Assembly: GCA_035512595.1 (NCBI GenBank)
Contig: DATKDU010000158.1
Location: 1 to 23,621, forward strand
Length of the DNA stretch: 23,621 bases
Direction: 5' to 3'
From: DATKDU01 sp035512595
GTDB lineage: Bacteria; Planctomycetota; Planctomycetia; Pirellulales; Pirellulaceae
Shown here: piece by piece, positions 7,467-16,060 of the stretch
Numbering within the stretch: position 1 is the stretch's first letter
How the letters are laid out: each line of letters starts with the position of its first letter
Made by a program: the position numbers and the translations under genes
Notes under the pieces: generated by a model
The model's database searches: none
The model's input: the letters and a program-made list of their open reading frames with translations, nothing else
Told to the model about the DNA's origin: nothing

Positions 7467-7550
7467 AAAGTAGGTCCCGCCTGCCGGGCGGGACCTTGCG
7501 CAGGAACCGACTTGCCGCCAAGGTCCCGCCCGGCAGGCGGGACCTACTTT
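7467..7550. repeat. Palindromic repeat, 31-bp perfect arms, between ilvA and the DUF1501 gene
   Basis: Arms 7467-7497 and 7520-7550 are exact reverse complements, core GGTCCCGCCTGCCGGGCGGG (each arm is itself nearly palindromic), with a 22-base centre. The left arm ends two bases upstream of the ilvA start codon; the right arm ends 42 bases before the divergent DUF1501 start. The same family occurs at 16817-16895 inside mnmA with an unrelated centre of similar length. Confidence 0.92.
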
Positions 7551-7592
7551 GGTTCACTTCTACTGTCACGGTGGGGTATACTCAATGGCAGC

Positions 7593-9017
7593 ATGTCTAG
7601 CCACCCTGCGAATTCCGTTTTTCAGCCCTCGCGTCGCCGCTTTCTCGCCCAGGCCGGCGGCGGGATGGGGGCTCTCGCGCTGGCGGCACTCCTGGCCGAT
7701 GAGCGGGCCGCTGCGGCGCCGGGCCAGGCGGAGAAGGAGCCGCACTTCGCGCCGCGGGTGAAGCGGGTCATCTGGCTCTTCATGCACGGCGGCCCGAGCC
7801 ACGTTGATCTGTTCGATCCCAAGCCCGATCTGAAAAAACTTGCCGGCGAGCCCCTCCCCGACAGCTTCGGCATGGTGATGACGCGGCGAAAGGTCGCGAC
7901 CAACCCGCTGCTCGGGCCGATCAAACCCTTCGCGCGGCACGGCGAGTCAGGTCTGGAGATCAGCGAATTCATGCCAGAAGTTGCCAAGCACGCCGACGAA
8001 CTGTGCGTGATCCGCTCGCTTCACGGCGACAGCGTCAATCATCCGCAGTCGGTCTACCAGATGAACACCGGCAGCATCCTCATGGGGCGGCCGAGCGTCG
8101 GCAGTTGGCTGGCCTACGGCCTGGGGAGCGAGAACCGCGACCTGCCGGCATTCGTCGTCCTTCCCGATCCGGGGGGCGGTGTGAAGGGCGGCCCGCCCGC
8201 GTGGGGCAGCGGCTTTCTGCCGGCGACTTATCAGGGCGTGACGATGCGCCCCGGTGCGACGCCGATTTTGCATTTGCAGCCGCCGCCGGAAATTAGTGCC
8301 GCTCAGCAGCGGCGGACGCTCGATTTGGTCCAGCAACTCAACCGGGAGCATCTGGCTGCCCGCGGCGGCGACGATGAGCTCTCGGCCCGAATTGCCGCGT
8401 ATGAACTGGCGTTCCGGATGCAGGCGGCCGCGCCCGATCTGGTCGATCTGGCCAGCGAGAGCGAAGAGACGCGGCGGCTGTACGGCCTCGACGAAAAAGT
8501 GACCGCCGAGTTCGGCCAGCGGTGCCTGCTCGCCCGGCGGATGATCGAGCGAGGCGTGCGGTTCGTGCAGGTTTACAGCGGCGATACCAACGGCTGGGAC
8601 GCCCACAACGACGTCCTCGACAACCACGGCAAGCTCTGCCGCGCGACCGACGGCCCGATTGCCGGCCTGCTGACCGACCTCAAGCGCCGCGGCCTGTGGA
8701 AAGACACGCTCGTCATCTGGGGTGGCGAATTCGGCCGAATGCCGATGAGCGAGCAAGGCAAGGGCCGCGACCACAATCCGTGGGGCTACAGCGCCTGGCT
8801 CTCCGGCGGCGGCATTAAGGGCGGCATGGCCTACGGCGCGACCGATCCCGTCGGCCTGCGTGCCGCGGAAAACAAAGTCCACGTCCACGACTTCCACGCG
8901 ACGCTGCTGCACTTGCTCGGCCTTGATTTCCACGAGCTGTCGTACTTCCATAATGGCCTGGATGAGCGGTTGACGGGACCGGGGGAGGCAAGGGTGGTGG
9001 AGGATATTTTGGCTTAG
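7593..9017 (+). CDS. DUF1501 family protein, Tat-exported
   Basis: The 474-residue protein belongs to DUF1501, a sulfatase/alkaline-phosphatase-fold family expanded in planctomycetes. A twin-arginine signal SRRRFLAQAGGG lies at about 13-24, followed by a hydrophobic ALALAALLA. Family landmarks are MHGGPSHVDLFDPKP near the N-terminus, the central VYSGDTNGWDAHND, and VIWGGEFGRMPMSEQGKGRD, then HDFHATLLHLLGLD at the C-terminus. The ATG at 7593 places the Tat motif correctly; upstream in-frame codons come from the palindromic repeat. A TATACT lies just upstream (7577-7582) but is close to the ATG and has no good -35. It heads a plus-strand run with a TPR-like gene and a PSD1 gene; DUF1501/PSD1 pairing is a standard planctomycete arrangement, often linked to polysaccharide use. 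Its biochemical role is unknown. Confidence 0.93.
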   Translation: MSSHPANSVFQPSRRRFLAQAGGGMGALALAALLADERAAAAPGQAEKEPHFAPRVKRVIWLFMHGGPSHVDLFDPKPDLKKLAGEPLPDSFGMVMTRRKVATNPLLGPIKPFARHGESGLEISEFMPEVAKHADELCVIRSLHGDSVNHPQSVYQMNTGSILMGRPSVGSWLAYGLGSENRDLPAFVVLPDPGGGVKGGPPAWGSGFLPATYQGVTMRPGATPILHLQPPPEISAAQQRRTLDLVQQLNREHLAARGGDDELSARIAAYELAFRMQAAAPDLVDLASESEETRRLYGLDEKVTAEFGQRCLLARRMIERGVRFVQVYSGDTNGWDAHNDVLDNHGKLCRATDGPIAGLLTDLKRRGLWKDTLVIWGGEFGRMPMSEQGKGRDHNPWGYSAWLSGGGIKGGMAYGATDPVGLRAAENKVHVHDFHATLLHLLGLDFHELSYFHNGLDERLTGPGEARVVEDILA

Positions 9018-9067
9018 TGCGAATGGTGACTGAGGCGTTGATTTGATTTGAAAGGCGGGGTTGCGCC

Positions 9068-10395
9068 ATGAAGTCCGTGATAATTGTTGGCACGGCCTGC
9101 GTTCTTCTGATCGCAACGGCGACGCCGACCTCCAATAATGGCGAACTCGCAGGCATCTTTCAGCAGGCTACGACGCCGATCGGGCTGGGCGATGGCGTCG
9201 AATTCGCTCGTCCGGGCGTCGATGTCAGGTTCGTCGCAAGCCGCTCGGACACCAGCGATGCTGAATTCGTCGCGATCTTAAATGAAATCAACGGGAAGTC
9301 TGACGATACGCAATCCGTAGCCGTGGCATGGATGAAGCTGGGACGGATGCAATACGACCGCGGCGACGACGCGGAGGCGATGAAGTCGCTGGAGCGCGGA
9401 GTTCGCTTGTATCGGCCGGATAGCACGCCTGCGATCGCCGACGCTGATTCCCAACTTGATTTCGCCTGCCGTGAGGTTGGGGACTATTGCATTCGCGAGG
9501 GCAGGTACTCCGACGCCCTTCACTATTGGAGCAAGTTCGAGGGGCGTCACTTTTGCGGGAACGGGCAGGCGGCGGGGAAGGCCCTCAAGGCACACCGCAT
9601 CATGCTGTGCGAGCTTCATCTGGGAAACCACGTTCAGGCAGCGAACGTCGGCTTGCAAATTGTTTTTCAGACCCGCCACTGTCTCCTCGGTTGGGATGGT
9701 ACACCAGCCGTCTTGTTGTACCGTTTGTGTGATGCGGCGGGCCAGCGCGACGACCTGATGCGCATGTGCGATCGGGTGGATGCTCCAATTCTGGCGGAGT
9801 GGGACGGCAGCGCCTGGGCCGCAAAGCTGAAACCTGAGGATCGCGAACAACGGCGCCCGTCACAACAAGTGCGTTTCTGCGACGAACTGCAACGCCTGGC
9901 AAAAGAAGGCAAGGCAGAATCGTTGGCGCTCTACTGCCGCAGGGATACGCGGCCGTGGACGGAAGGCAGCTTTGCAACCGCGCATTTCGACTGGCGGGCG
10001 GCCGCAGCGGCCGACGCGCTGGCTCAGCTAGGTGAAAACGGATTCGCAGTTATTGAGCAGTCGTACAAGCCCGGCTACTCGTTTGGTGAGTGGCTTCTCT
10101 ATTCGCTGGGAAAAACCCGCTCGTCGGGGAGCTTGCAGTTACTGAAGCGATTCGCGGACAAATCCTATGACCAGGAAATGGCGAAGTTTGTACTCGCGCT
10201 GCGGTTACGAGGAGCTGAGGGAGAGGCGCTTGCCAAGGCGCTGGCGTCACGTTCACCGAAAGCCGCGAACGCCGTTGCACAACATGATCGGCAGATACGT
10301 CATGCGCTCGCAATAGCAAACGCGCAAGATACTTGGCCCCGACCAAAGAACAGGTCTCTGCCCGCCGCACTGCCAGTTCGCCAGGAGGTGAACGA

Positions 10396-10399
<4 letters not shown>
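9068..10399 (+). CDS. Secreted TPR-like protein of unknown function
   Basis: The 443-residue ORF starts 50 nt after the DUF1501 gene with a hydrophobic N-terminus (MKSVIIVGTACVLLIATAT) that is a probable Sec signal. Residues about 80-115 (AWMKLGRMQYDRGDDAEAMK then SLERGVRLY) form a tetratricopeptide-like helix pair, and a second pair follows around VGDYCIREGRYSDALHYW. The C-terminal half has SALAxxL-like helical repeats (LQLLKRFADKSYDQEMAKF). It ends with TGA overlapping a GTG that can start the next gene. TPR proteins usually scaffold protein contacts; a link to the DUF1501 and PSD1 partners is inferred from its position between them, since those two families are more often direct neighbours. 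I do not recognise a named family. Confidence 0.78.
10383..10388 (+). promoter_or_regulatory. Shine-Dalgarno supporting a GTG start for the PSD1 gene
   Basis: AGGAGG lies seven bases before GTG 10396, and that GTG overlaps the stop of the preceding gene as GTGA. This supports translational coupling of the TPR-like and PSD1 genes, and is why 10396 is preferred over the ATG at 10495. Confidence 0.55.
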
Positions 10400-11991
<1,592 letters not shown>

Positions 11992-12233
11992 CGAGCACGC
12001 TCTTAAAAAACCAGTGGCAGGAGGATCCGACCGATGCCAACCACTACCGCCGCAGCATCTACCTCTTCGCCCGGCGGAACCTGCGGTACCCGCTGTTCGA
12101 CACGTTCGACCGGCCCGACGCCAACGCCAGTTGCCCGCAGCGAAGCGTTTCGACGACGGCCCTGCAAAGCTTGCAAATGGTGAATTCGGAGTTTGCGCTG
12201 CTGTGTGCGCGGCATCTGGCGGGACAGGCGGGC

Positions 12234-12261
12234 GGTTCAGGGTTCAGGGTTCGGGGTTCAG
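12234..12261. repeat. Heptamer tract 3 in the PSD1 gene
   Basis: Four GGTTCAG-type units, one with a single change (GGTTCGG at 12248-12254), followed by a CCAG-rich stretch (about 12262-12297) instead of the CAATCCG partner. It is in frame with the surrounding DUF1553 C-terminal part. Confidence 0.88.
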
Positions 12262-12546
12262 GTCAGAAGCCAGGACCCAGCAGCCAGGGGCCAGGGGAAC
12301 GCAAGTTGGTGCCGTGGCTCGTGCGGCGGGTTTTCAATCGCGAGGCGACAGAGCGTGAGGTTCAGTTGCTGGAAAAGTTTCTGACGGATCAGACAGACCT
12401 ATTGCGCAGCGAAGGGCGGAATGCCGAGGAGTTGGCGCTCCCCATCGGCGCCGAGGGGGACGATCCGTATGCCGCCGCGGCACTCGTCGATCTGTGCCTG
12501 GCCCTGTTCAACGCCAGCGAGTTCGTGACCATCGATTGACTATGCG

Positions 12547-12656
12547 ATTTGGAGTGCGGTGACTTGTCACCGCTTTAAGATTATTGGACCCCAAGTTAGC
12601 CAGAGGACCGCGACTCTCAAAGTCCGAAAGCGGCGACGAGTCGCCGCACTCCAAAT
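12547..12656. repeat. Palindromic repeat upstream of the FkbM gene
   Basis: Arms 12547-12576 and 12627-12656 are reverse complements at 27 of 30 positions (beginning ATTTGGAGTGCGG). Each arm is itself palindromic around GGTGAC/GTCACC or GGCGAC/GTCGCC. The 50-base centre contains a TTG that opens the FkbM frame. It starts eight bases after the PSD1 stop. A further small hairpin GCGGACC/GGTCCGC follows near 12669. Confidence 0.9.
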
Positions 12657-12721
12657 CCGAAAAATACGCGGACCTCCCGGTCCGCAATGCTCCTCCGTGG
12701 CACTTCCGCCTGGCCAAGTGG

Positions 12722-13609
12722 ATGATCCGCCATCGAATTCCGGGCGGATATCACCTCGTTGAACTTGCCGAAAAGCTCGGCTGGCTCAACGTGCTGGTCC
12801 GCTATCGGCTCAGCGATCGCGTATCGATTGATGTGCCGCTCAACCGCCGCGAGACGCAGTGGGCCTGGCCGGAGCTATCGCAGTACGAGCGGCCGCTTGT
12901 GGAGCTGTTGGCCTGGAAGATCAACGAACTACCCGGCCCGGCAACTTGGGTTGACATCGGCGCCGACATCGGCGCGCTAACGGCACTTGTGATTAGTCGC
13001 GCTCCAAAGATCAACGGCGTTGTCGTCGTGGAACCCAATTCCGACGTACACGAACTGCTGGCCAAGAACATGGAGCTCTTGCCATGCCGCCAACCCTACG
13101 GCAGCGGCTTTGAGACCGTGGGGGAGATGGTCACTGGCGCGGTTGCTGACTTTCAGGGGGTTGGCAAATTGGAACACTTTCCCACCCTGCGATCCGATCA
13201 TTCACGGTTCCTCGTGCGGGACGATCAGGGTGACATTCGCGTCTGGCGGCTTGACGATCTCGACATTCCGCGCGGCAAACCCCTCGCCATTAAGATCGAC
13301 ATTGAGGGGGGGGAACTCGCGGCCATTCGCGGGGCCAAAGAGCTTCTGCAAAACGCCCCCGCCTGGATCGTCGCCTTCGAGGCCCATCGGCTCGTCTGCG
13401 AGCGCAGCGGAATTGACCCGTGCGAATGCCTGAAGCTGCTGCGGCAGTACGGGGCCACTGAGTTCACTGTCGCCGAAGCGCGAGACATCCGCCTCGACGA
13501 CCAGCGGCCCTACTTCGAGCAAGTCCCGCTGACCGTCAGCAACGTCGTCTGCGTGCGGTTTTCAAACGTAGTTCCAAGACCTGCCTCCACCGACCCTGGT
13601 CGGTGGTAA
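12722..13609 (+). CDS. FkbM-type SAM-dependent methyltransferase
   Basis: The protein has the Rossmann methyltransferase signature TWVDIGADIGALTALV, an acidic residue after motif II (VVVVEPNSDVHELLAKNM) and the FkbM hallmark AIKIDIEGGELAAIRGAKEL. It probably methylates a sugar or small-molecule hydroxyl; the substrate is unknown. From ATG 12722 it has 295 residues. The frame is open from a TTG at 12584, but that first part (SKSESGDESPHSKSEK) is encoded by a palindromic repeat, and HFRLAKW just before the ATG may belong to the original protein, so the native start may have been displaced. The last residues (ASTDPGRW) and the stop are supplied by the MITE-like element at 13587. No Shine-Dalgarno is visible. 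It is convergent with the DJ-1 gene. Confidence 0.82.
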   Translation: MIRHRIPGGYHLVELAEKLGWLNVLVRYRLSDRVSIDVPLNRRETQWAWPELSQYERPLVELLAWKINELPGPATWVDIGADIGALTALVISRAPKINGVVVVEPNSDVHELLAKNMELLPCRQPYGSGFETVGEMVTGAVADFQGVGKLEHFPTLRSDHSRFLVRDDQGDIRVWRLDDLDIPRGKPLAIKIDIEGGELAAIRGAKELLQNAPAWIVAFEAHRLVCERSGIDPCECLKLLRQYGATEFTVAEARDIRLDDQRPYFEQVPLTVSNVVCVRFSNVVPRPASTDPGRW

Positions 13610-13756
13610 GCAGATTGATAGGCTAGCAGCGAGACACACTCCCCCACTCACTTTCCCCTTTCCGCCGCGAAGCGGCGGAAGGGAAAAGTGGGGTTGGTTT
13701 TTAGGGGTGCGGCGTTTTAGCCGGACAGTCAAAGCACCACCGACCAGGGTCGGTGG
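13587..13756. mobile_element. MITE-like palindromic element, copy 1 (about 170 bp)
   Basis: The element begins with CCACCGACCCTGGTCGGTGG (13587-13606) and ends with its reverse complement CCACCGACCAGGGTCGGTGG (13737-13756). Each end is itself nearly palindromic. Terminal similarity continues inward around GGCTAG. The centre holds a strong hairpin CCGCCGCGAAGCGGCGG inside a CCCC/GGGG-flanked stem. It has no coding capacity. It contributes the stop of the FkbM gene and lies between two convergent genes, where it may also end transcription. A second copy is at 22487-22661. No clear target duplication is visible. Confidence 0.88.
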
Positions 13757-13784
13757 TGTTTTCGGCGAACTTGGAAGCTCTGCT

Positions 13785-14354
13785 CTACGAATGCCGCCCC
13801 TTGAGCATCTTCAAAAACTCGCGCATCAGCGGCGGGTTGTCCATCCAGACCCGCGACGTGATGATGTTGCCGTCCACGACCACCTCGCGATCGACGTACG
13901 TTCCGCCCCCCTGCTCGGCGTCCAGCTTGCACTTGGCGACCGTCGTCACCGTCTTTCCCTGGATGATGCCGGCCGCCGTGAGGATCTCGATGCCGTGGCA
14001 GACGCAGGCGATCGGCTTCCCCTGGCCGGCGATCTCGCGCGTCACGCGCAGCAGCTCCTGGTTGTAGCGAATGTATTCGGGCGCCCGGCCGCCGGAAATG
14101 AACATCCCCGCGTAGTCGTCGGCCTGGCAGTTCGCAAACGCGATCGTCGCCTTGATGAAATACCCCGGCCGCTCCTGCGTGATGTCCCAGGGGATTTTCG
14201 AGTCGGGGGGAATCTCGTGCAGCACCGTGTGGTAGAGCCGCGCCTCGGGGCCGGCAATCACCGCTTCGTAGCCTTCCTCCTGGAGGCGGAAAAACGGATA
14301 GAACGTGTCGAGCGCCTCGGTGGCGTCGCCGAGCGGCATGAGGATCTTTTTCAT
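13785..14354 (-). CDS. DJ-1/PfpI family protein
   Basis: This 189-residue protein begins MKKILMPLGDATEALDTFYP and has the DJ-1/PfpI elements: EGYEAVIAGPEAR, FISGGRAPEYIRYN and the nucleophile elbow KPIACVCHGIEILTAAG, where the Cys before His-Gly is the usual catalytic residue. It ends NPPLMREFLKMLKGRHS. Members act as glyoxalases/deglycases, amidases or chaperones; the exact reaction is not fixed by sequence. It has no signal peptide. The ATG at 14354 is the natural start. An upstream in-frame ATG at 14396 exists, but the extra residues (SQSAIPNPQSA) come from the heptamer repeat. No Shine-Dalgarno is present; four heptamers end two bases before the start codon. It is divergent from the second DUF1501 gene. 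Confidence 0.9.
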   Translation of the reverse strand: MKKILMPLGDATEALDTFYPFFRLQEEGYEAVIAGPEARLYHTVLHEIPPDSKIPWDITQERPGYFIKATIAFANCQADDYAGMFISGGRAPEYIRYNQELLRVTREIAGQGKPIACVCHGIEILTAAGIIQGKTVTTVAKCKLDAEQGGGTYVDREVVVDGNIITSRVWMDNPPLMREFLKMLKGRHS

Positions 14355-14356
14355 TG

Positions 14357-14384
14357 CGGATTGGGGATTGGGGATTGCGGATTG
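14357..14384. repeat. Heptamer tract 4 abutting the DJ-1 start codon
   Basis: On the minus strand four CAATCCG/CAATCCC units lie directly before the ATG at 14354, separated by two bases. The GGTTCAG partner is absent here. It is the same unit as in the PSD1 gene. Confidence 0.88.
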
Positions 14385-14574
14385 GGAAGGAGCAGTCATT
14401 GTAGAATGCGGGCGCGCCAATGGCAGCCGCTGATTGATTGCCAGAGGGCGTCTGCGGCGTTAGGCTCAAGCAAATGACCGCGGCTTTCGCGGAAGGCGCG
14501 GATACCTTGGTTCCATCCGCGTGCTCCGCGCCATCCGCGGTTTATTCCCGCTGGCCGCGTGAAAGTTGGACGTA

Positions 14575-15957
14575 ATGCTGCGAGTTCTCGGACGCCGATA
14601 TCAAGCCTGCGACGGAGTGCCGCGGCGTGATTTTTTGCGCCTGGGAATGCTCGGTTCGCTGGCGGCGTCGCTGCCGGCCGCGGCATTCGGCGAACCAGGA
14701 AAAGAAGCCTCCTTCGGCCGCGCCAAGCGGTGCATCCTCTTGTTCCTTACCGGCGGGCCGTCGCAGCACGATACGTTCGATTGCAAGCCCGACGCTCCGG
14801 CCGAAATCCGCGGCGAGTTGAAGCCGATCGCGACAAATGTCGCCGGGATTCAGGTTTCGGAGTTGTTCCCCAAGCTGGCCCAGCAGGCCGACAAGTTTTG
14901 CATCGTCCGCTCGGTGACGCATCGCGATCCGGCCCACACGTCGGCCGGCTACTCGATGCTCACCGGCCTCGTCCATCCCAAGGCCGGCAAGGAAGGGGAC
15001 GGCATGGCGCTGCCGGCGCCCGAAGATCATCCACACGTTGGTTCGCTCTTGGCGCTGCACCGACAAGGGCGCGGCGGTCCGCCGCCGTTCGTCTCGCTGC
15101 CGGAAGTCATCAAGGACGCGGCCGTCAACGAATTTCCCGGCCAAGGGGGCGGCTTTCTGGGAAAGAGCTACGACCCGCTGCGGATCGAGGCCAGCCAGGA
15201 GCGGACCGCCTTCGAGCCGCCCGCACTCGTGCTGCCCGCCGACGTCACCGGCCAGCGGCTCGCCGACCGGTCGCTGCTCCGGGGGCAGCTCAACGAACTC
15301 GTCTGCGGCACCGAAGCAATGCGCAATCTCGACGGCCACTACGAGCGGGCACTCGGCCTGTTCGCGTCGTCGTCGCTGGGCGATGCCTTCGCCCTTGATC
15401 GCGAGCCGCAGAAGGTCCGCAACGATTATGGCACGCATCTCTTCGGCCAAGGGTGCCTGCTCGCGCGGCGGCTGATCGAAGCGGGCGTCGAGCTGGTCAC
15501 CGTCTACTGGCATTACGAAGGGCCGGAGGATTCCCCCGTCTGGGACACGCACGGCAACAATTATCCGCACCTGCGGCAGCGGCTCGCTCCGCCGACCGAT
15601 CAGGCGGCGTCAGCACTGCTGGCCGATCTCCACCAGCGGGGACTCTTGGACGAAACGCTCGTTATCGTGATGGGCGAGTTCGGCCGCACGCCGAGAGTCA
15701 ACGCTAGCGGCGGCCGCGACCATTGGCCCCACGTGCAGTCGATCCTGCTCGCCGGGGCGGGCATTCCCGGCGGCACAGTTTATGGCGCGTCGGACAAGCA
15801 GGGAGCGTATCCGGCCGAGAAGCCGATCGCGCCGGCCGATTTGATCGCCACGACGCTCCACCTGATGGGAGTGCCGCGGGACATGGAGCTGGTCGATCGC
15901 ACGGGGCGTCCGCTGCGGGCGTGCAGCGGAGAGCCGGTGTGGGGGCTCTTGGGTTGA
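14575..15957 (+). CDS. DUF1501 family protein, second copy in the window, Tat-exported
   Basis: The 460-residue protein carries a Tat motif PRRDFLRLGMLGS at about 16-28 followed by a hydrophobic AASLPAAAFG. Family landmarks are LFLTGGPSQHDTFDCKP, VYWHYEGPEDSPVWDTHGNN and VIVMGEFGRTPRVNASGGRD, with ADLIATTLHLMGV near the C-terminus. It is a different subtype from the DUF1501 protein at 7593, to which it is clearly related but not closely. The ATG 14575 was preferred over a TTG nine bases upstream; the region before it has only GTTGGA as a possible weak ribosome site. It has no PSD1 gene beside it. The region upstream (14397-14574) contains ATCCGCG-type repeated words but no gene I can support. 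Confidence 0.93.
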   Translation: MLRVLGRRYQACDGVPRRDFLRLGMLGSLAASLPAAAFGEPGKEASFGRAKRCILLFLTGGPSQHDTFDCKPDAPAEIRGELKPIATNVAGIQVSELFPKLAQQADKFCIVRSVTHRDPAHTSAGYSMLTGLVHPKAGKEGDGMALPAPEDHPHVGSLLALHRQGRGGPPPFVSLPEVIKDAAVNEFPGQGGGFLGKSYDPLRIEASQERTAFEPPALVLPADVTGQRLADRSLLRGQLNELVCGTEAMRNLDGHYERALGLFASSSLGDAFALDREPQKVRNDYGTHLFGQGCLLARRLIEAGVELVTVYWHYEGPEDSPVWDTHGNNYPHLRQRLAPPTDQAASALLADLHQRGLLDETLVIVMGEFGRTPRVNASGGRDHWPHVQSILLAGAGIPGGTVYGASDKQGAYPAEKPIAPADLIATTLHLMGVPRDMELVDRTGRPLRACSGEPVWGLLG

Positions 15958-15972
15958 TGTTGCGCTCCGCAT

Positions 15973-16051
15973 CACAAGCCTGAAGCGCAAGCGAAGGAAA
16001 GCCATCCACTCGCAAAATAGGGGTTTCCTTCGCTTGCGCTTCAGGCTTGTG
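15973..16051. terminator. Perfect 28-bp-arm palindrome between convergent genes, probable bidirectional terminator
   Basis: Arms 15973-16000 and 16024-16051 are exact reverse complements (core AAGCGCAAGCGAAGGAAA) with a 23-base loop. The plus-strand transcript is followed by five T residues after the right arm. It lies 15 bases after the DUF1501 stop and 9 bases before the end of mnmA. Its LKRKRR-type translation is familiar from other planctomycete proteins, so it is probably a dispersed repeat that works as a terminator here. Confidence 0.75.
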
Positions 16052-16060
16052 GTTTTTGCG

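Noticed and set aside
7577..7582. TATACT just upstream of the DUF1501 start as a -10 box
   Set aside because: There is no matching -35 at 16-18 bases and it lies only ten bases from the ATG, so it was not listed as a promoter.
7947..9116. A 389-codon open frame on the minus strand
   Set aside because: It lies antisense to the clear DUF1501 gene; its translation is Arg/Gln/His/Val-rich and domain-free, as expected for an antisense frame in GC-rich DNA.
13707..14477. A 256-codon open frame on the plus strand
   Set aside because: It starts in the MITE-like element and runs antisense to the DJ-1 gene.
14490..14545. Repeated ATCCGCG-like words before the second DUF1501 gene
   Set aside because: They resemble another planctomycete repeat, but the units are too irregular and few to define an element here.
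14542..15570. A 342-codon open frame on the minus strand
   Set aside because: It is antisense to the second DUF1501 gene and has shadow-like composition.
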